Assembly (NCBI GenBank): GCA_964542875.1
Contig: CAZIWA010000055.1
Span: 1-35,924, forward strand
Direction of reading: 5' to 3'
Length of the DNA: 35,924 nucleotides
From: CAZGOM01 sp964542875
GTDB lineage: Bacteria > Planctomycetota > Phycisphaerae > Phycisphaerales > Phycisphaeraceae
The position numbers and the translations under genes were made by a program. Within the stretch, counting starts at the first letter, position 1; every line of letters begins with the position of its first letter. The notes under the pieces were generated by a model. That model searched no databases. It was not told the DNA's origin and saw only the letters and a list, made by a program, of their open reading frames with translations. Shown here piece after piece: positions 8,713-17,265 of the stretch.

Positions 8713-9570
8713 TCACCTGTTGTGCCAGAACATCGCGCCTTCACTGATCCCCGCGACCGTCCCTTGATCCGCCCACGTTCTGAGTTGCGCCTTGCTGCTG
8801 AACTTCACCGATCCATCCGCCATCCCCGAGTTCCATCCCAGCTTGTGGTTCACCCGGACCACGGGGTTCCCCGCCGAAGGCAGACTCCGGCCGGCGATTT
8901 CATCCGTGTACCAGTACCCGCCCGCCGACGCGGGCGCGGAATACGCCACCGCGGACCGGAAGCCCGCTTCCGTCACATCCACCGAAGCGAAGCTGCGCCC
9001 AAGCTCCGTGTTGAGCCCGTTGGGGTTCTCTCCCAAAAGCAGCACCCGCGAAGGTTGCAGAACCTTGTCTTCCGTCCGTGCCGCCACTAGCGGAAATCCT
9101 GCAACTGATGAATGAAAGTTTCCGGGAAAACCATTGGTGTTCATCCCATACGAGGTCGCGGGACTGTTCTGCGTGGTCGAAACCCAATGCGGCCACGGGT
9201 TCCGCGGGCACTGCAGCACCTTCACCGAGGCATTTCTCGCATAGTTCCCAAGATACGCCCGCAGGTTGTACATCCACGGGTTGTTCGTCGCCGCCGGCCA
9301 ACTGTTGCGTTCCGCAGGATCCGTGAGCCCCGCCGGGTCAGATGGATTGGCAAACGGGTACGTACGCTTCCAGTCGTTCAGATACCCCGCAAATCCAATC
9401 AAAATCTGCCGCTCCTGGCTCGCGCACGTCACCTGCTGCGCCCGTCCGCGCGCCTCAGTCAGGGTTGGCACCATCATCGCCACCAGCACACCCACAATGG
9501 CGATCACCACCAGTAATTCCACAAGCGTAAAACCAGATGTTTTATAGATGCAGCATCTTCGCATCGCCAT
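8713..9570 (-). CDS. Prepilin-type cleavage/methylation protein (pseudopilin) 2
   Basis: A 285-residue type IV prepilin-like protein: leader of 13 residues ending at Gly13, then Phe14, Glu18 (mature position 5) and a hydrophobic helix (LVELLVVIAIVGVLVAMMVP). The C terminus carries a true H-X9-DG box (NHKLGWNSGMADGSVKF). The ATG at 9570 has AAGGG 6-7 bases upstream; a longer in-frame start at 9630 overlaps the predicted promoter and is rejected. The body has many Asn, Trp and Tyr, and resembles pseudopilin 4 (GFAGYLNDWKRTYPFANPS here, AFTNYLMQNRDAYPFINPS there), so the two are probably paralogues. It is transcribed from its own promoter at 9629-9656, which overlaps the palindrome TGTCATGACA. 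Confidence 0.9.
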   Translation of the reverse strand: MAMRRCCIYKTSGFTLVELLVVIAIVGVLVAMMVPTLTEARGRAQQVTCASQERQILIGFAGYLNDWKRTYPFANPSDPAGLTDPAERNSWPAATNNPWMYNLRAYLGNYARNASVKVLQCPRNPWPHWVSTTQNSPATSYGMNTNGFPGNFHSSVAGFPLVAARTEDKVLQPSRVLLLGENPNGLNTELGRSFASVDVTEAGFRSAVAYSAPASAGGYWYTDEIAGRSLPSAGNPVVRVNHKLGWNSGMADGSVKFSSKAQLRTWADQGTVAGISEGAMFWHNR

Positions 9571-9628
9571 ACGCAACCCTTCTGAAATCAAATCAATCAA
9601 CGTCACTCGCTGCCTGAAATGTAAATCC

Positions 9629-9656
9629 ATCCTATGTCATGACAATCAACAGTCAA
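9629..9656 (-). promoter_or_regulatory. Promoter of pseudopilin 2 with palindromic site
   Basis: On the minus strand, TTGACT (complement of 9651-9656) is followed after 16 bases by TAGGAT (complement of 9629-9634). The spacer contains the perfect palindrome TGTCATGACA (9635-9644), where a bound dimer would block RNA polymerase. The predicted leader is about 50 bases. Confidence 0.5.
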
Positions 9657-9787
9657 GACTTTTCGCCGCCGTCAGACCCTCAAAACATCCAGACCGGCAT
9701 GAGCCCCCTCAAAGCCCCCGTCACCCGATACCCCCGATACTCCGGGCGCGTGAACGCTTGATGATTCCACATGCTTTAACCTCACCC

Positions 9788-10552
9788 TTACCACTCCCGG
9801 CGCGACCCCTTCCAAGAATACGGCTGCGACTCGGGCCAATTCGTCGTCCGCCAGGTCGTCCACACATCCCAGCGCACCCATGCCGCGTGACCATCCACAA
9901 ACGACGACTGAAACCCTTCCGCGCCCGGCGCTTCCAGGCTCTGGCACGCCGGGTCATCCACGTTGGCCGGCCCGCCGTGCCGGTAAGGCGCAAGAAAGTA
10001 TTGATATGACACGTCAAACCGCGTGCTCGTCGCGTCCACCATCCAGAACGTCGCGTCCGGCGCCGCCACCCGATCCGCCGTCATCCGCGGTCCGCGTCCG
10101 CTGTTCCACCACTGCGCCCACACACCCCACTCGCCGTAGTTGTCGTAACCCCGAAGGTGCATGTTGAACCCGTAACTGTTGCTCCCGTCCGCGTAGTACG
10201 CCCCGCCGTAAACCCGCGCCGCATCCCAGTCCCACCCCACACGCGGCTTGCCCACCGTCGCGGGGCACAAAAACACATTCGGCGCTCCCGTCCCGATATA
10301 CGCCAGCAGCCCGGCCCGCGCATCCATGCTCTCGTTGGGAAACAGCCCGCGATTGTCGTTGTTGTACAGCCCCGTCAGCAGGCCTGTCTGCCGGAGCAGC
10401 GCCAGGCATTGCACCTTCTGCGCCTGCAGTTTCGCCTTCTGCAGCGAAGGCAGCAGCATCGCCAGCAAAACCGCAACGATCGAAATCGTCACGAGCATTT
10501 CGATAAGAGTGAATCCACGGGCACGCTGGGCTGAAACAAGGGTATTGGTCAA
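9788..10552 (-). CDS. Prepilin-type cleavage/methylation protein (pseudopilin) 3
   Basis: A 254-residue prepilin-like protein. Translation probably starts at TTG 10552, because AGGGGAC lies about 6 bases upstream and this gives a normal 13-residue leader (MTNTLVSAQRARG) before Phe14, Thr15 and Glu18. A much longer start would put 45 extra residues, including another hydrophobic stretch, ahead of the leader. The hydrophobic helix is TLIEMLVTISIVAVLLAMLLP. The C terminus has RHGGPANVDDPAC and later FVDGHAAWVRWDVW, so the H and DG elements of the family box are separated by an insertion. It lies downstream of and parallel to nothing else; 217 bases separate its end from the start of pseudopilin 2. 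Confidence 0.87.
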   Translation of the reverse strand: MTNTLVSAQRARGFTLIEMLVTISIVAVLLAMLLPSLQKAKLQAQKVQCLALLRQTGLLTGLYNNDNRGLFPNESMDARAGLLAYIGTGAPNVFLCPATVGKPRVGWDWDAARVYGGAYYADGSNSYGFNMHLRGYDNYGEWGVWAQWWNSGRGPRMTADRVAAPDATFWMVDATSTRFDVSYQYFLAPYRHGGPANVDDPACQSLEAPGAEGFQSSFVDGHAAWVRWDVWTTWRTTNWPESQPYSWKGSRREW

Positions 10553-10681
10553 GAAATGTCCCCTGTAAAAGATGAGGATTAAAGGAATTGACCCCCATCC
10601 TAGATCGGCAATCACCTCAAACCAATGGAGACTGTGGATACCCATGGACAATTTGGCACGTGCACTCCTCCCTCGAAAATC

Positions 10682-10691
10682 TGTCATGACA
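10682..10691. promoter_or_regulatory. Palindrome TGTCATGACA between divergent pseudopilins 3 and 4
   Basis: A perfect 10-bp palindrome identical to the one in the pseudopilin 2 promoter (9635-9644). It is 7 bases upstream of the -35 box of pseudopilin 4. These are the only two copies I found in the window, both in pseudopilin control regions. Binding protein unknown. Confidence 0.4.
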
Positions 10692-10697
10692 TTTCAA

Positions 10698-10726
10698 TTG
10701 CAACGGCTTTCCCTCCGCGCTATGAT
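10698..10726 (+). promoter_or_regulatory. Sigma-70-like promoter of pseudopilin 4
   Basis: TTGCAA (10698-10703), a 17-base spacer and TATGAT (10721-10726). This is close to consensus in both boxes with ideal spacing, in a locally AT-richer stretch. The start is predicted near 10733, giving a leader of about 55 bases. Confidence 0.55.
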
Positions 10727-10788
10727 CAATTCTTCATCAGTATTCATTTCATCCGACTTCGGAAAAACTCCCCGTTTGGAGCCAAATC

Positions 10789-11604
10789 ATGTCTTCCGCC
10801 GAATCACGCACGCCCTTGGCTTTCACGCTCATTGAACTGCTCGTCGTCATCTCCATCATCGCCGTCCTCATGGCCCTGATTCTCCCGTCCATCAAAGATG
10901 CCCGCGCGGTCGCTCAAAAAACCCTCTGCATGGGGCGTGAGCGTCAGATCGCCACCGCCTTCACCAACTACCTCATGCAAAACCGCGACGCCTACCCCTT
11001 CATCAATCCCTCAAAATACGACACCTACCCCTACACCTACGGCTCGCTCAACCCCAACCGCCCCTGGATGGTCATGCTCTCCCCCTACTTGGGCGAATAC
11101 AAGGAAAACACCACCAACGTCCCCGCCCTGCGCTGCCCCGCCGAATACTGGCAGCCCTACAATACCGGTAACCAGCAAGCCCAGCCCCCGCCGTCCTTCG
11201 GCATGAACGGCCACTTCTTTCCCGGCAACTGGGGCAACACCAGTTCTGGCTTAAACCCATACACCAATGCCGGCCAATTGCTCACCGCCAGAACCGGTCG
11301 CAGCGTCCGCTCCGCGGGCGAAACGCTCCTCATCGGCGAAGTCGTCAACGGTGCAAACCTCCCCTTTGCCAACGGCGCAAACTGGTCAGGCGGCATCTCC
11401 GTCTCCAACACCCTCCTCACCAACTCCTTCTATTTCACCACCGCCTTCTGGATCGAAGACGAATTCGGCGTCATCAGCTCCGCCTCCAACACCATCCGCG
11501 CCAACCACAAACGCGGCTGGAACTCCCTCTTCATCGACGGCCACGTCCGTTACGACACCCGAAACGCCCTGCGCAGCATGCCCTCCGTCTTCTGGAACGG
11601 CTGA
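10789..11604 (+). CDS. Prepilin-type cleavage/methylation protein (pseudopilin) 4
   Basis: A 271-residue prepilin-like protein, with GGAG 7 bases before ATG 10789. The leader ends in Leu-Ala rather than Gly (PLAFTLIELL): cleavage would be Ala11-Phe12, with Glu16 at mature position 5. The hydrophobic helix continues through VVISIIAVLMALILP. The C terminus has a canonical H-X9-DG box (NHKRGWNSLFIDGHVRY). The body is similar to pseudopilin 2, including the YPFINPS segment and the NHKxGWNS motif, which suggests duplication followed by inversion. It has its own promoter and is closed by a strong terminator at 11631, so it is a monocistronic unit. Confidence 0.92.
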   Translation: MSSAESRTPLAFTLIELLVVISIIAVLMALILPSIKDARAVAQKTLCMGRERQIATAFTNYLMQNRDAYPFINPSKYDTYPYTYGSLNPNRPWMVMLSPYLGEYKENTTNVPALRCPAEYWQPYNTGNQQAQPPPSFGMNGHFFPGNWGNTSSGLNPYTNAGQLLTARTGRSVRSAGETLLIGEVVNGANLPFANGANWSGGISVSNTLLTNSFYFTTAFWIEDEFGVISSASNTIRANHKRGWNSLFIDGHVRYDTRNALRSMPSVFWNG

Positions 11605-11630
11605 TCACTCAACAATCTTTCCCCGTTTAA

Positions 11631-11662
11631 CCCCCTGCGCCATCAACGCGCAGGGGGTTTTC
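11631..11662 (+). terminator. Rho-independent terminator after pseudopilin 4
   Basis: A perfect 10-bp stem, CCCCCTGCGC (11631-11640) with GCGCAGGGGG (11648-11657), 7-base loop CATCAAC, followed by TTTTC. It is 27 bases after the stop codon. Confidence 0.9.
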
Positions 11663-11985
11663 ATTTCGTCAAAATCCCCACCCCCTGCCAATTCAAACAA
11701 ACTCTATATTTCACTTAATATTTAGGTTAAACAACACCATTCATCAACCTTATTCAATTCAACCTTTCAACTCACCACCCTTTAACCACAACGTTGTTTA
11801 AGCCAGATTTCTTGGCAAACCCACAAAATCACGCCACGCCCCGGGCGACTTAAACAATTCTCCTTCCGATCACCTGATATTCCGCTATATTCTAAATCCA
11901 TACCGGAACCCGCACCCCCTCGGTGCGTCTGCTTTAGCTCATCGCATTTCGTTCCACTTTTAATAATTCCATGCCAGGAGCCCCC
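11663..11985. other. AT-rich intergenic region before the giant lipoprotein
   Basis: About 320 bases between the terminator and the lipoprotein gene. It is AT-rich at 11695-11800, with Ts and As in short runs. TATATT at 11886-11891 is a possible -10, with a weak TTCCGA 16 bases upstream. No gene or RNA element was recognised. Confidence 0.4.
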
Positions 11986-14900
11986 ATGCGCAAATCCCTC
12001 ACCGTCACCGTCCTGGTCGCCTTGCTCATGGGCTGCCAAAGTGCAACATCCTCTGATAACTTCCCCCCCGTCGACACCACCGGCTGGTCCTTCCAGCAGC
12101 CTGCCAGCCAGGTGAAGTTCGCCCAGTCCAGCCCCACAACAGGCTGGACCCTCACCGGCAAACCCTCTCTCACCCCCACCGGCCTCACCGCGGAGCCCAA
12201 CCAGCCCCTCACCGCCACAGCGGAAAATGACGCCTTCCTCGCCGCCCCCATCCAGGCCACCTACACCCTCAACCTCGCCCAGGTCAAGGAATGGGCCACT
12301 CTCTACGCCGCCGCCCCCGAAGCCCCCGCCGCCACCGGCAGCAAGTCTTCCGCCAAGGCCGCTGCCAAAGCCGCTGCCATCTCCTTCATGGTCCAGCGCA
12401 CGACCGAAAACGGACTTCTCTTCACCTGCACCGCCGACGGCCAACCCATGGACGCCGTCATCGAAGGCGCAAAGTCCTACCAGAGCCGCTACAAACCAGC
12501 CGGCTCCGCGCGTTACGGCTGGCGCTTTGAAGCCACCAAGAACCTCTGGAACCCCCGCGACCGCGCCGAAATCGGTGCCGCCTATCAGGACCTTGCCCCC
12601 TTCTCCTCCAAAACATTCGTCGTCAAGCTCATCGTCCTGCCCAACCTCCGTCAGATCTGGCTTGATGACCGCCTCGTCGCTCAGATCGCCCTCCCCGCGC
12701 CCGCCGCGGTCAAGTTCGGCGCAACACTCCGCCCCAGCGCGGTCGTCTCCTCCATCTCGCTGGAAAAGCCCCAGCTCACAGGCCGCTTTAACGCCCTCAC
12801 CCTCGGCGATCTCTACGCCCAGCCCGTCCCCGGCACGCCCGGCGCCAGCGTCATGGAGCCCACGCTCAAAATTCCCTTCCGCGTGCCCGCCGCCGGCGCT
12901 GTCCCCATCGACCTTTCCAAGTCCCTTTACCGCTACCGCCTCACCCACGGCACCGGCCCCAACGCGCCTTACGTCAACGCGTCGCGCGCCTGGGGCACCG
13001 GCATGGAAGTCGACCCCGCCGAAGCCTCCCTGCGTGTCCCCTTCAAGCCCTACCAGAATGTCTGGGTGTTGGCCGCTGTCGATAGTTCAGACCCCAACGC
13101 CGTCCCCGCCGGCACCCTCCGCTTCTACAAGGGCGACGCCGGCTACCCCGCCTCGTCCAACTTTGAAATCACTCCGGACGCCATCTCCAAGGGTCTGGCC
13201 CGGAAGCTCTCCCAGACCACTCCCGAAGGCAAAACCCTTTACCTCGTTAAAGTCCCCGTCGACACCAACGGGCTCTACGGCCTCATCGACCAGCGCAACG
13301 GCGTGATCGATCTCCAGATCACCAAGCCCGTCGCCCTCAACCGCAGCTATCCCGACCCCATCTACTTCGGCTACCACCCCGCGGGCCCCGCCAGCTCTCT
13401 GAAGATCTACGGGCTCACCCTTGAGGAAGCCCCCTTCGATTACGACGTCCAGCCCGCGGCCTACGCCCACACCTTTGAGCAGCCGGAAAAAATCGCCTAC
13501 AGCATCCCCGTCACCAACACTTCCTCTGCGCCGCTGGAAGCCAAAGTCACCCTCGCCACCGAAAGCTACGACAAGACCGAAACCCAGCAGGCCACCGCCT
13601 CCGTCACCGTCGCTCCCGGTGCCACCGCACCGGCCTCCCTCGACCTCTCTGCCATCAAAAAACTCGGCTGGCACAAGCTCAACATCACCGTCTCCGCAGC
13701 CGGCGTCACCCGCACCAACACCCTCTCCCTGGTCATCCTTCCCAAAAACACCCGCACCTACGGCACAGACCCCAAGGAAATCCGCTTTGGCGTATGGGAG
13801 CTCCTGGGGCACTACACCCCCACAGGCCCCGACCCCAAAGCAAACGACCGCATCCTCGCCCTCTTCCGCCGCCTCGGCATGCGCTGGGGCTCACCCCACA
13901 CCGGCTTCTACGACCTGGCCAGCTTCCCCAAATACGACCTCCTCCCCGGCGGACCGCACACCATCGTCGCCCTCTACCACCGCCATAAGGAAAACGACCC
14001 CGACGCCATCAAGAAAATGCTTGATGACGAAAACAAAAACATGGTCGAGCCTTACAAGCTCTGGAAAAACCTCTCCTACTACTACGGCGGCGAGTGGTAC
14101 TACGATCACGTCTTCCCCTACGGCCCAAACCCCCGCTACACCGGCCAGGGCCCCTACAAATTCAGCGAAAAAGTCGACGCCAACATCAAGCGCCAGATCA
14201 AGATCTTCACCGACATCGGCACCTTCATGAGGAAGCACTACCCCGAAGCCCGCCTCACCCTCCAATGGGGCGGCTCCTCCCTCACCGTCGGCTTCATGGA
14301 ATACAACTTCCCCAAAGAGCTCGTCGACGCCTACGGCCTGGACGCCCCGATGTTCGAACTCACCCCTGAGCTCCCCACCGGCACCGGCACCATCAACGGC
14401 CTGTGGAACCTCCGCGCCGAAGCCAAGCGCATGGGCTGGCCTCAGCTCCCCATCGCCTGGTGCGAAGGCCCCTTCCTCAACACCAACCCCGGCGCCCTCA
14501 CCTACAACGAACAGGAAGAAAACTACGTCCGCTACTACATGCACGGCCTGGCCTACGGCATCGACCGGTTCGAAGCCGGCGTGGTTCCCTTTGACGCCGG
14601 CAACTACTACGGCGCAGAACACTACGGCGCGGGCGTCTACGAACGCATCCCGCTCGTGTGCCCCAAGCCTGCCGTCGCCGCGATCAACACGGCCACCACC
14701 AAGCTCTGCAACGCCGAGGTGATCGGCCCCGTCGACACCGGCGTCCTCACCACCTACGCCATGTCCTTTAAAAACGCCAAAGGCCAGCCCATGTACTGCC
14801 TCTGGCGGGCCACCGGCTCCGTTCAGGCCACCCTCAACGTCGGCCCCGGCACGGGCACCGTCACCGATGCCATGGGCAACCCCGTTCCCCTGGAAATCAA

Positions 14901-16050
14901 AAACGGCAAGGCCGTCGTCACCCTCTCTGAGAGCCCCATCTGGGTGGAAGGCTTGAACATCAAGTCCTTCGCCTTCGGCGCGCCTGTCTATCAGGACAAG
15001 CCCGCACCCGTCACCAAGCCGCTCACCAAGTTCACCAAGACCGCCTGGTCCTACGACGGCGCGGAGCAGCACTCTTACGAAACCAACCACTTCGGCACCT
15101 ATCGGACCTCCGACAAGGGCGTTTCCGCGTCCTTCGCCGAAACCGGCGCAGACAAAGCCACCGTCTCCCTGGCCCTTCAGCCCCAGGGCGACCGCCCGCT
15201 GGCCATCCGCTACGGCTCCATCGTCCCCAAGCAGACCATCACCATCCCCGGCAAGGCCTCCGCGCTGGGCATGTGGGTCGACGGCAACAGCTCCTGGGGC
15301 CGCGTCATCTATCAGCTCAAGGACGCCAACGGCGAAATCTGGACCTCCATCGGCACCAAGAACGACTGGAACTGCGACGACGCCCACACCTGGTCCTACG
15401 TCAAGCATGAGGGCAGGCGCTACGTCCGCTTCCCGCTCCCCTCCAACGCCCCTTATGACAAGTTCCGCGAACTTGAATCCACATGGTGGAAGTCCGAACA
15501 CGGCGACGGCATCGTCGATCTCCCCCTCACCCTTGACCGGATCATCGTCGAGACCCGCAATGAATCGCTCTACCTCGGCCAGCTCCGTCTGGTCAAGGAT
15601 CGCAGCTACGCCCTGTCCGGCTTAGTCGCCGAGTACGCCAAGGATGCAGACGCCACCAGCGACGCCGTGAAGTACAACCAGATCGCCATGGCGCCCGTCA
15701 CCTGGGTGGGCCCCACCCAGAACCCCATGGCCAACCTGGCGCACTCCACGGTTCCGGCCCCGGCCATCACCAAGTTTGATGAACCCGTCCAGTTCAATGA
15801 CGGCCGCCGCATGATCATCCACTTCAAGGAAGAACCCGCCGTCACCTACAAGCTCTACATCTCCACCTTCCAGGACGGCCGCGGTGCCGAGCTCTTCGAC
15901 GGCGCCGTCAAGGACAGCAAGACCGTCGTCGGCTTCCAGCCCGGCCTCCCGGTCTACCTCTTCCTCACCCAGACCGGCGCCGACAAGGTTGAATCCAAGC
16001 CCTCGGCCGCCTTCAAACTCGTCACGGAAGACAAGTTCGCCGAGAAATAA
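11986..16050 (+). CDS. Giant lipoprotein with glycoside-hydrolase-like core and beta-sandwich domains
   Basis: A 1354-residue predicted lipoprotein. The ATG at 11986 is preferred over 11971 because AGGAG lies 6 bases upstream and it gives a clean lipoprotein signal: MRKSLTVTVLVALLMG then Cys17. Residues about 30-270 look like a LamG/concanavalin-type sugar-binding fold; 270-590 are further beta-rich domains. Residues about 598-885 (FGVWELLGHYTP, MRWGSPHTGFYD, ARLTLQWGGSS, PIAWCEGPF) resemble a (beta/alpha)8 clan-A glycoside hydrolase barrel, with Glu827 in WCEGPF a possible catalytic acid. A short beta-sandwich follows (VTDAMGNPVPLEI...SPIWVEG), as in GH39/GH79-like enzymes. Residues about 1010-1220 resemble a galactose-binding-like domain, and the last 100 an Fn3-like module. 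I cannot assign a CAZy family. Probable role: cell-surface polysaccharide binding and hydrolysis. Confidence 0.8.
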   Translation: MRKSLTVTVLVALLMGCQSATSSDNFPPVDTTGWSFQQPASQVKFAQSSPTTGWTLTGKPSLTPTGLTAEPNQPLTATAENDAFLAAPIQATYTLNLAQVKEWATLYAAAPEAPAATGSKSSAKAAAKAAAISFMVQRTTENGLLFTCTADGQPMDAVIEGAKSYQSRYKPAGSARYGWRFEATKNLWNPRDRAEIGAAYQDLAPFSSKTFVVKLIVLPNLRQIWLDDRLVAQIALPAPAAVKFGATLRPSAVVSSISLEKPQLTGRFNALTLGDLYAQPVPGTPGASVMEPTLKIPFRVPAAGAVPIDLSKSLYRYRLTHGTGPNAPYVNASRAWGTGMEVDPAEASLRVPFKPYQNVWVLAAVDSSDPNAVPAGTLRFYKGDAGYPASSNFEITPDAISKGLARKLSQTTPEGKTLYLVKVPVDTNGLYGLIDQRNGVIDLQITKPVALNRSYPDPIYFGYHPAGPASSLKIYGLTLEEAPFDYDVQPAAYAHTFEQPEKIAYSIPVTNTSSAPLEAKVTLATESYDKTETQQATASVTVAPGATAPASLDLSAIKKLGWHKLNITVSAAGVTRTNTLSLVILPKNTRTYGTDPKEIRFGVWELLGHYTPTGPDPKANDRILALFRRLGMRWGSPHTGFYDLASFPKYDLLPGGPHTIVALYHRHKENDPDAIKKMLDDENKNMVEPYKLWKNLSYYYGGEWYYDHVFPYGPNPRYTGQGPYKFSEKVDANIKRQIKIFTDIGTFMRKHYPEARLTLQWGGSSLTVGFMEYNFPKELVDAYGLDAPMFELTPELPTGTGTINGLWNLRAEAKRMGWPQLPIAWCEGPFLNTNPGALTYNEQEENYVRYYMHGLAYGIDRFEAGVVPFDAGNYYGAEHYGAGVYERIPLVCPKPAVAAINTATTKLCNAEVIGPVDTGVLTTYAMSFKNAKGQPMYCLWRATGSVQATLNVGPGTGTVTDAMGNPVPLEIKNGKAVVTLSESPIWVEGLNIKSFAFGAPVYQDKPAPVTKPLTKFTKTAWSYDGAEQHSYETNHFGTYRTSDKGVSASFAETGADKATVSLALQPQGDRPLAIRYGSIVPKQTITIPGKASALGMWVDGNSSWGRVIYQLKDANGEIWTSIGTKNDWNCDDAHTWSYVKHEGRRYVRFPLPSNAPYDKFRELESTWWKSEHGDGIVDLPLTLDRIIVETRNESLYLGQLRLVKDRSYALSGLVAEYAKDADATSDAVKYNQIAMAPVTWVGPTQNPMANLAHSTVPAPAITKFDEPVQFNDGRRMIIHFKEEPAVTYKLYISTFQDGRGAELFDGAVKDSKTVVGFQPGLPVYLFLTQTGADKVESKPSAAFKLVTEDKFAEK

Positions 16051-16060
16051 CCACTCTGGC

Positions 16061-16088
16061 CCCTCTCCCTCCTGGGGGCTGGGGAGGG
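16061..16088. repeat. GC-rich hairpin CCCTCTCC...GGGGAGGG
   Basis: CCCTCTCC (16061-16068) pairs with GGGGAGGG (16081-16088) with one G-T wobble, 11 bases after the lipoprotein stop. No T-run follows. A related short hairpin (CCCTC, GGGA, GAGGG) lies near 33137-33150, suggesting a dispersed intergenic element. Confidence 0.5.
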
Positions 16089-16376
16089 TCAATACGGTTC
16101 AATTAAGCCGCTTGCCTCCTCTTCGTAGTGCTCAAGGCACGGCCCTATGACAGCCAGGGTCGCAGCGCTTCTGAGCGCGTAGGCCCTGGTAAACATGGAA
16201 AAAAGATCCTCTTGCACGCGCCTGCATCCATGCCAATCAGCCTGTAACGACTCAGCTCTCTCTGCCCTTTTTTTTGGTCTCTTCACCCTTACCTTAATTG
16301 ACCGTCATGAGGTGACGATCGCCAACAAATGTCCTCAACGCAACGATTAAAAAAAACACCCGCCCATAACTCCTTC

Positions 16377-16410
16377 CCCCCGACCACGCCCCGCACGGTC
16401 GGGGGTTTTC
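16377..16410 (+). terminator. Rho-independent terminator upstream of pseudopilin 5
   Basis: A 9-bp stem, CCCCCGACC (16377-16385) with GGTCGGGGG (16397-16405), an 11-base loop, then TTTTC. The tail GGGGGTTTTCATTTC is identical to that of the terminator at 11631. It lies 326 bases after the lipoprotein stop. Confidence 0.85.
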
Positions 16411-16545
16411 ATTTCCACATCCCCCTATCACACGCCGCACATCACAAAATCACACCTAATCTGTGCCCTCATCTCCACTAAACTGAATCTTGTCTCATTT
16501 CTTTTCCAGCCTCGCCAGACAACCCCGTTCCCAAAGGCCCCGGCC

Positions 16546-17265
16546 ATGACACAGTCGCGCAAAACCGGCTTCTCCATCGTCGAGTTGCTCGCCGTCATGG
16601 CCATCGTCGCCATCTGCCTTTCGCTCCTGCTCCCCACGCTCAAGCGCGCACGCGACCAGGCCCGCAAGCTTCACTGCACCACCACCCTGCGCACCCTCAT
16701 CGCCACCATGGAGGTCTACGCAGCGGACAACAAATCCTTCGGCCCGCCCACCTACTCCACATCCAGCGTCGAAGAAGGCTGGCCCAACTGGCTCGTCGGT
16801 TCAGACGCCAACGCATCCCTCCCGGCATTCACCGGCCTGGACCCTTACTTCAGCTATCGGGTCTCCCGTGACGCCACCGACCGGACATACAACTCCAAAA
16901 AGTTCTACTGGTCAGCCCGAGGCTGCCCGGACTCTCCCTATCAGGTCAACTCTCCCCCCTACGCCGCCAATGAACGCATCTTGAACGTCTACAGCCGAAC
17001 CACCTGGCTCCGGTTCGACAGCATCAAGGTTCCTTCCAACACCGCATTGGCCATGGAGTCCAACAACCTCCAGACCTTCCCCGAACTCTGGCGCATCGGC
17101 GGCGTCAACGGCATCACCACCATCGCCAACCTCCGCCACCAGCGCGCCGGCCTCAACATCGGCTTCGTCGACGGCCATGTCGACTTCCGGCTCTTCAACT
17201 GGTCCACCAACCTCTTTTTCAGCCGCCCCATCACCCTCAACGGCGCATCCGACGCAGGCCTCTAA
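16546..17265 (+). CDS. Prepilin-type cleavage/methylation protein (pseudopilin) 5
   Basis: A 239-residue prepilin-like protein, with AAAGG 8 bases before ATG 16546. The leader is only 8 residues (MTQSRKTG), then Phe9-Ser10-Ile11-Val12-Glu13 and a hydrophobic helix (LLAVMAIVAICLSLLLP). The C-terminal box is HQRAGLNIGFVDGHVDFR, an H-X10-DG form like that of pseudopilin 1. A Cys in the helix (AICLS) is unusual for the family. It is separated from the lipoprotein gene by a terminator, so it is probably its own transcription unit. Confidence 0.9.
   Translation: MTQSRKTGFSIVELLAVMAIVAICLSLLLPTLKRARDQARKLHCTTTLRTLIATMEVYAADNKSFGPPTYSTSSVEEGWPNWLVGSDANASLPAFTGLDPYFSYRVSRDATDRTYNSKKFYWSARGCPDSPYQVNSPPYAANERILNVYSRTTWLRFDSIKVPSNTALAMESNNLQTFPELWRIGGVNGITTIANLRHQRAGLNIGFVDGHVDFRLFNWSTNLFFSRPITLNGASDAGL

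Larger units (their letters stand above)
16051..16545. other. Non-coding region with three hairpins
   Basis: About 495 bases between the lipoprotein gene and pseudopilin 5. It holds a GC hairpin just after the stop (16061-16088), a two-tier hairpin (16154-16189), a T8 run (16269-16276), an A8 run (16350-16357) and a terminator (16377-16410). A 65-codon minus-strand frame (16089-16286) starts with GTG but has no convincing support. I see no tRNA or known RNA family. A small RNA ending at the terminator is possible. Confidence 0.45.

Noticed and set aside
10553..10687. 45-residue N-terminal extension of pseudopilin 3
   Set aside because: It would bury the prepilin leader inside the protein; the TTG at 10552 has a good ribosome site and gives a normal leader.
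13891..15501. 536-codon minus-strand frame inside the giant lipoprotein
   Set aside because: Gly/Val/Asp-rich composition typical of the complement of a GC-rich gene; no motif or ribosome site.
16089..16286. 65-codon minus-strand frame after the lipoprotein gene
   Set aside because: GTG start with a poorly spaced ribosome site; overlaps hairpins; no recognisable motif. Kept only as a possibility.
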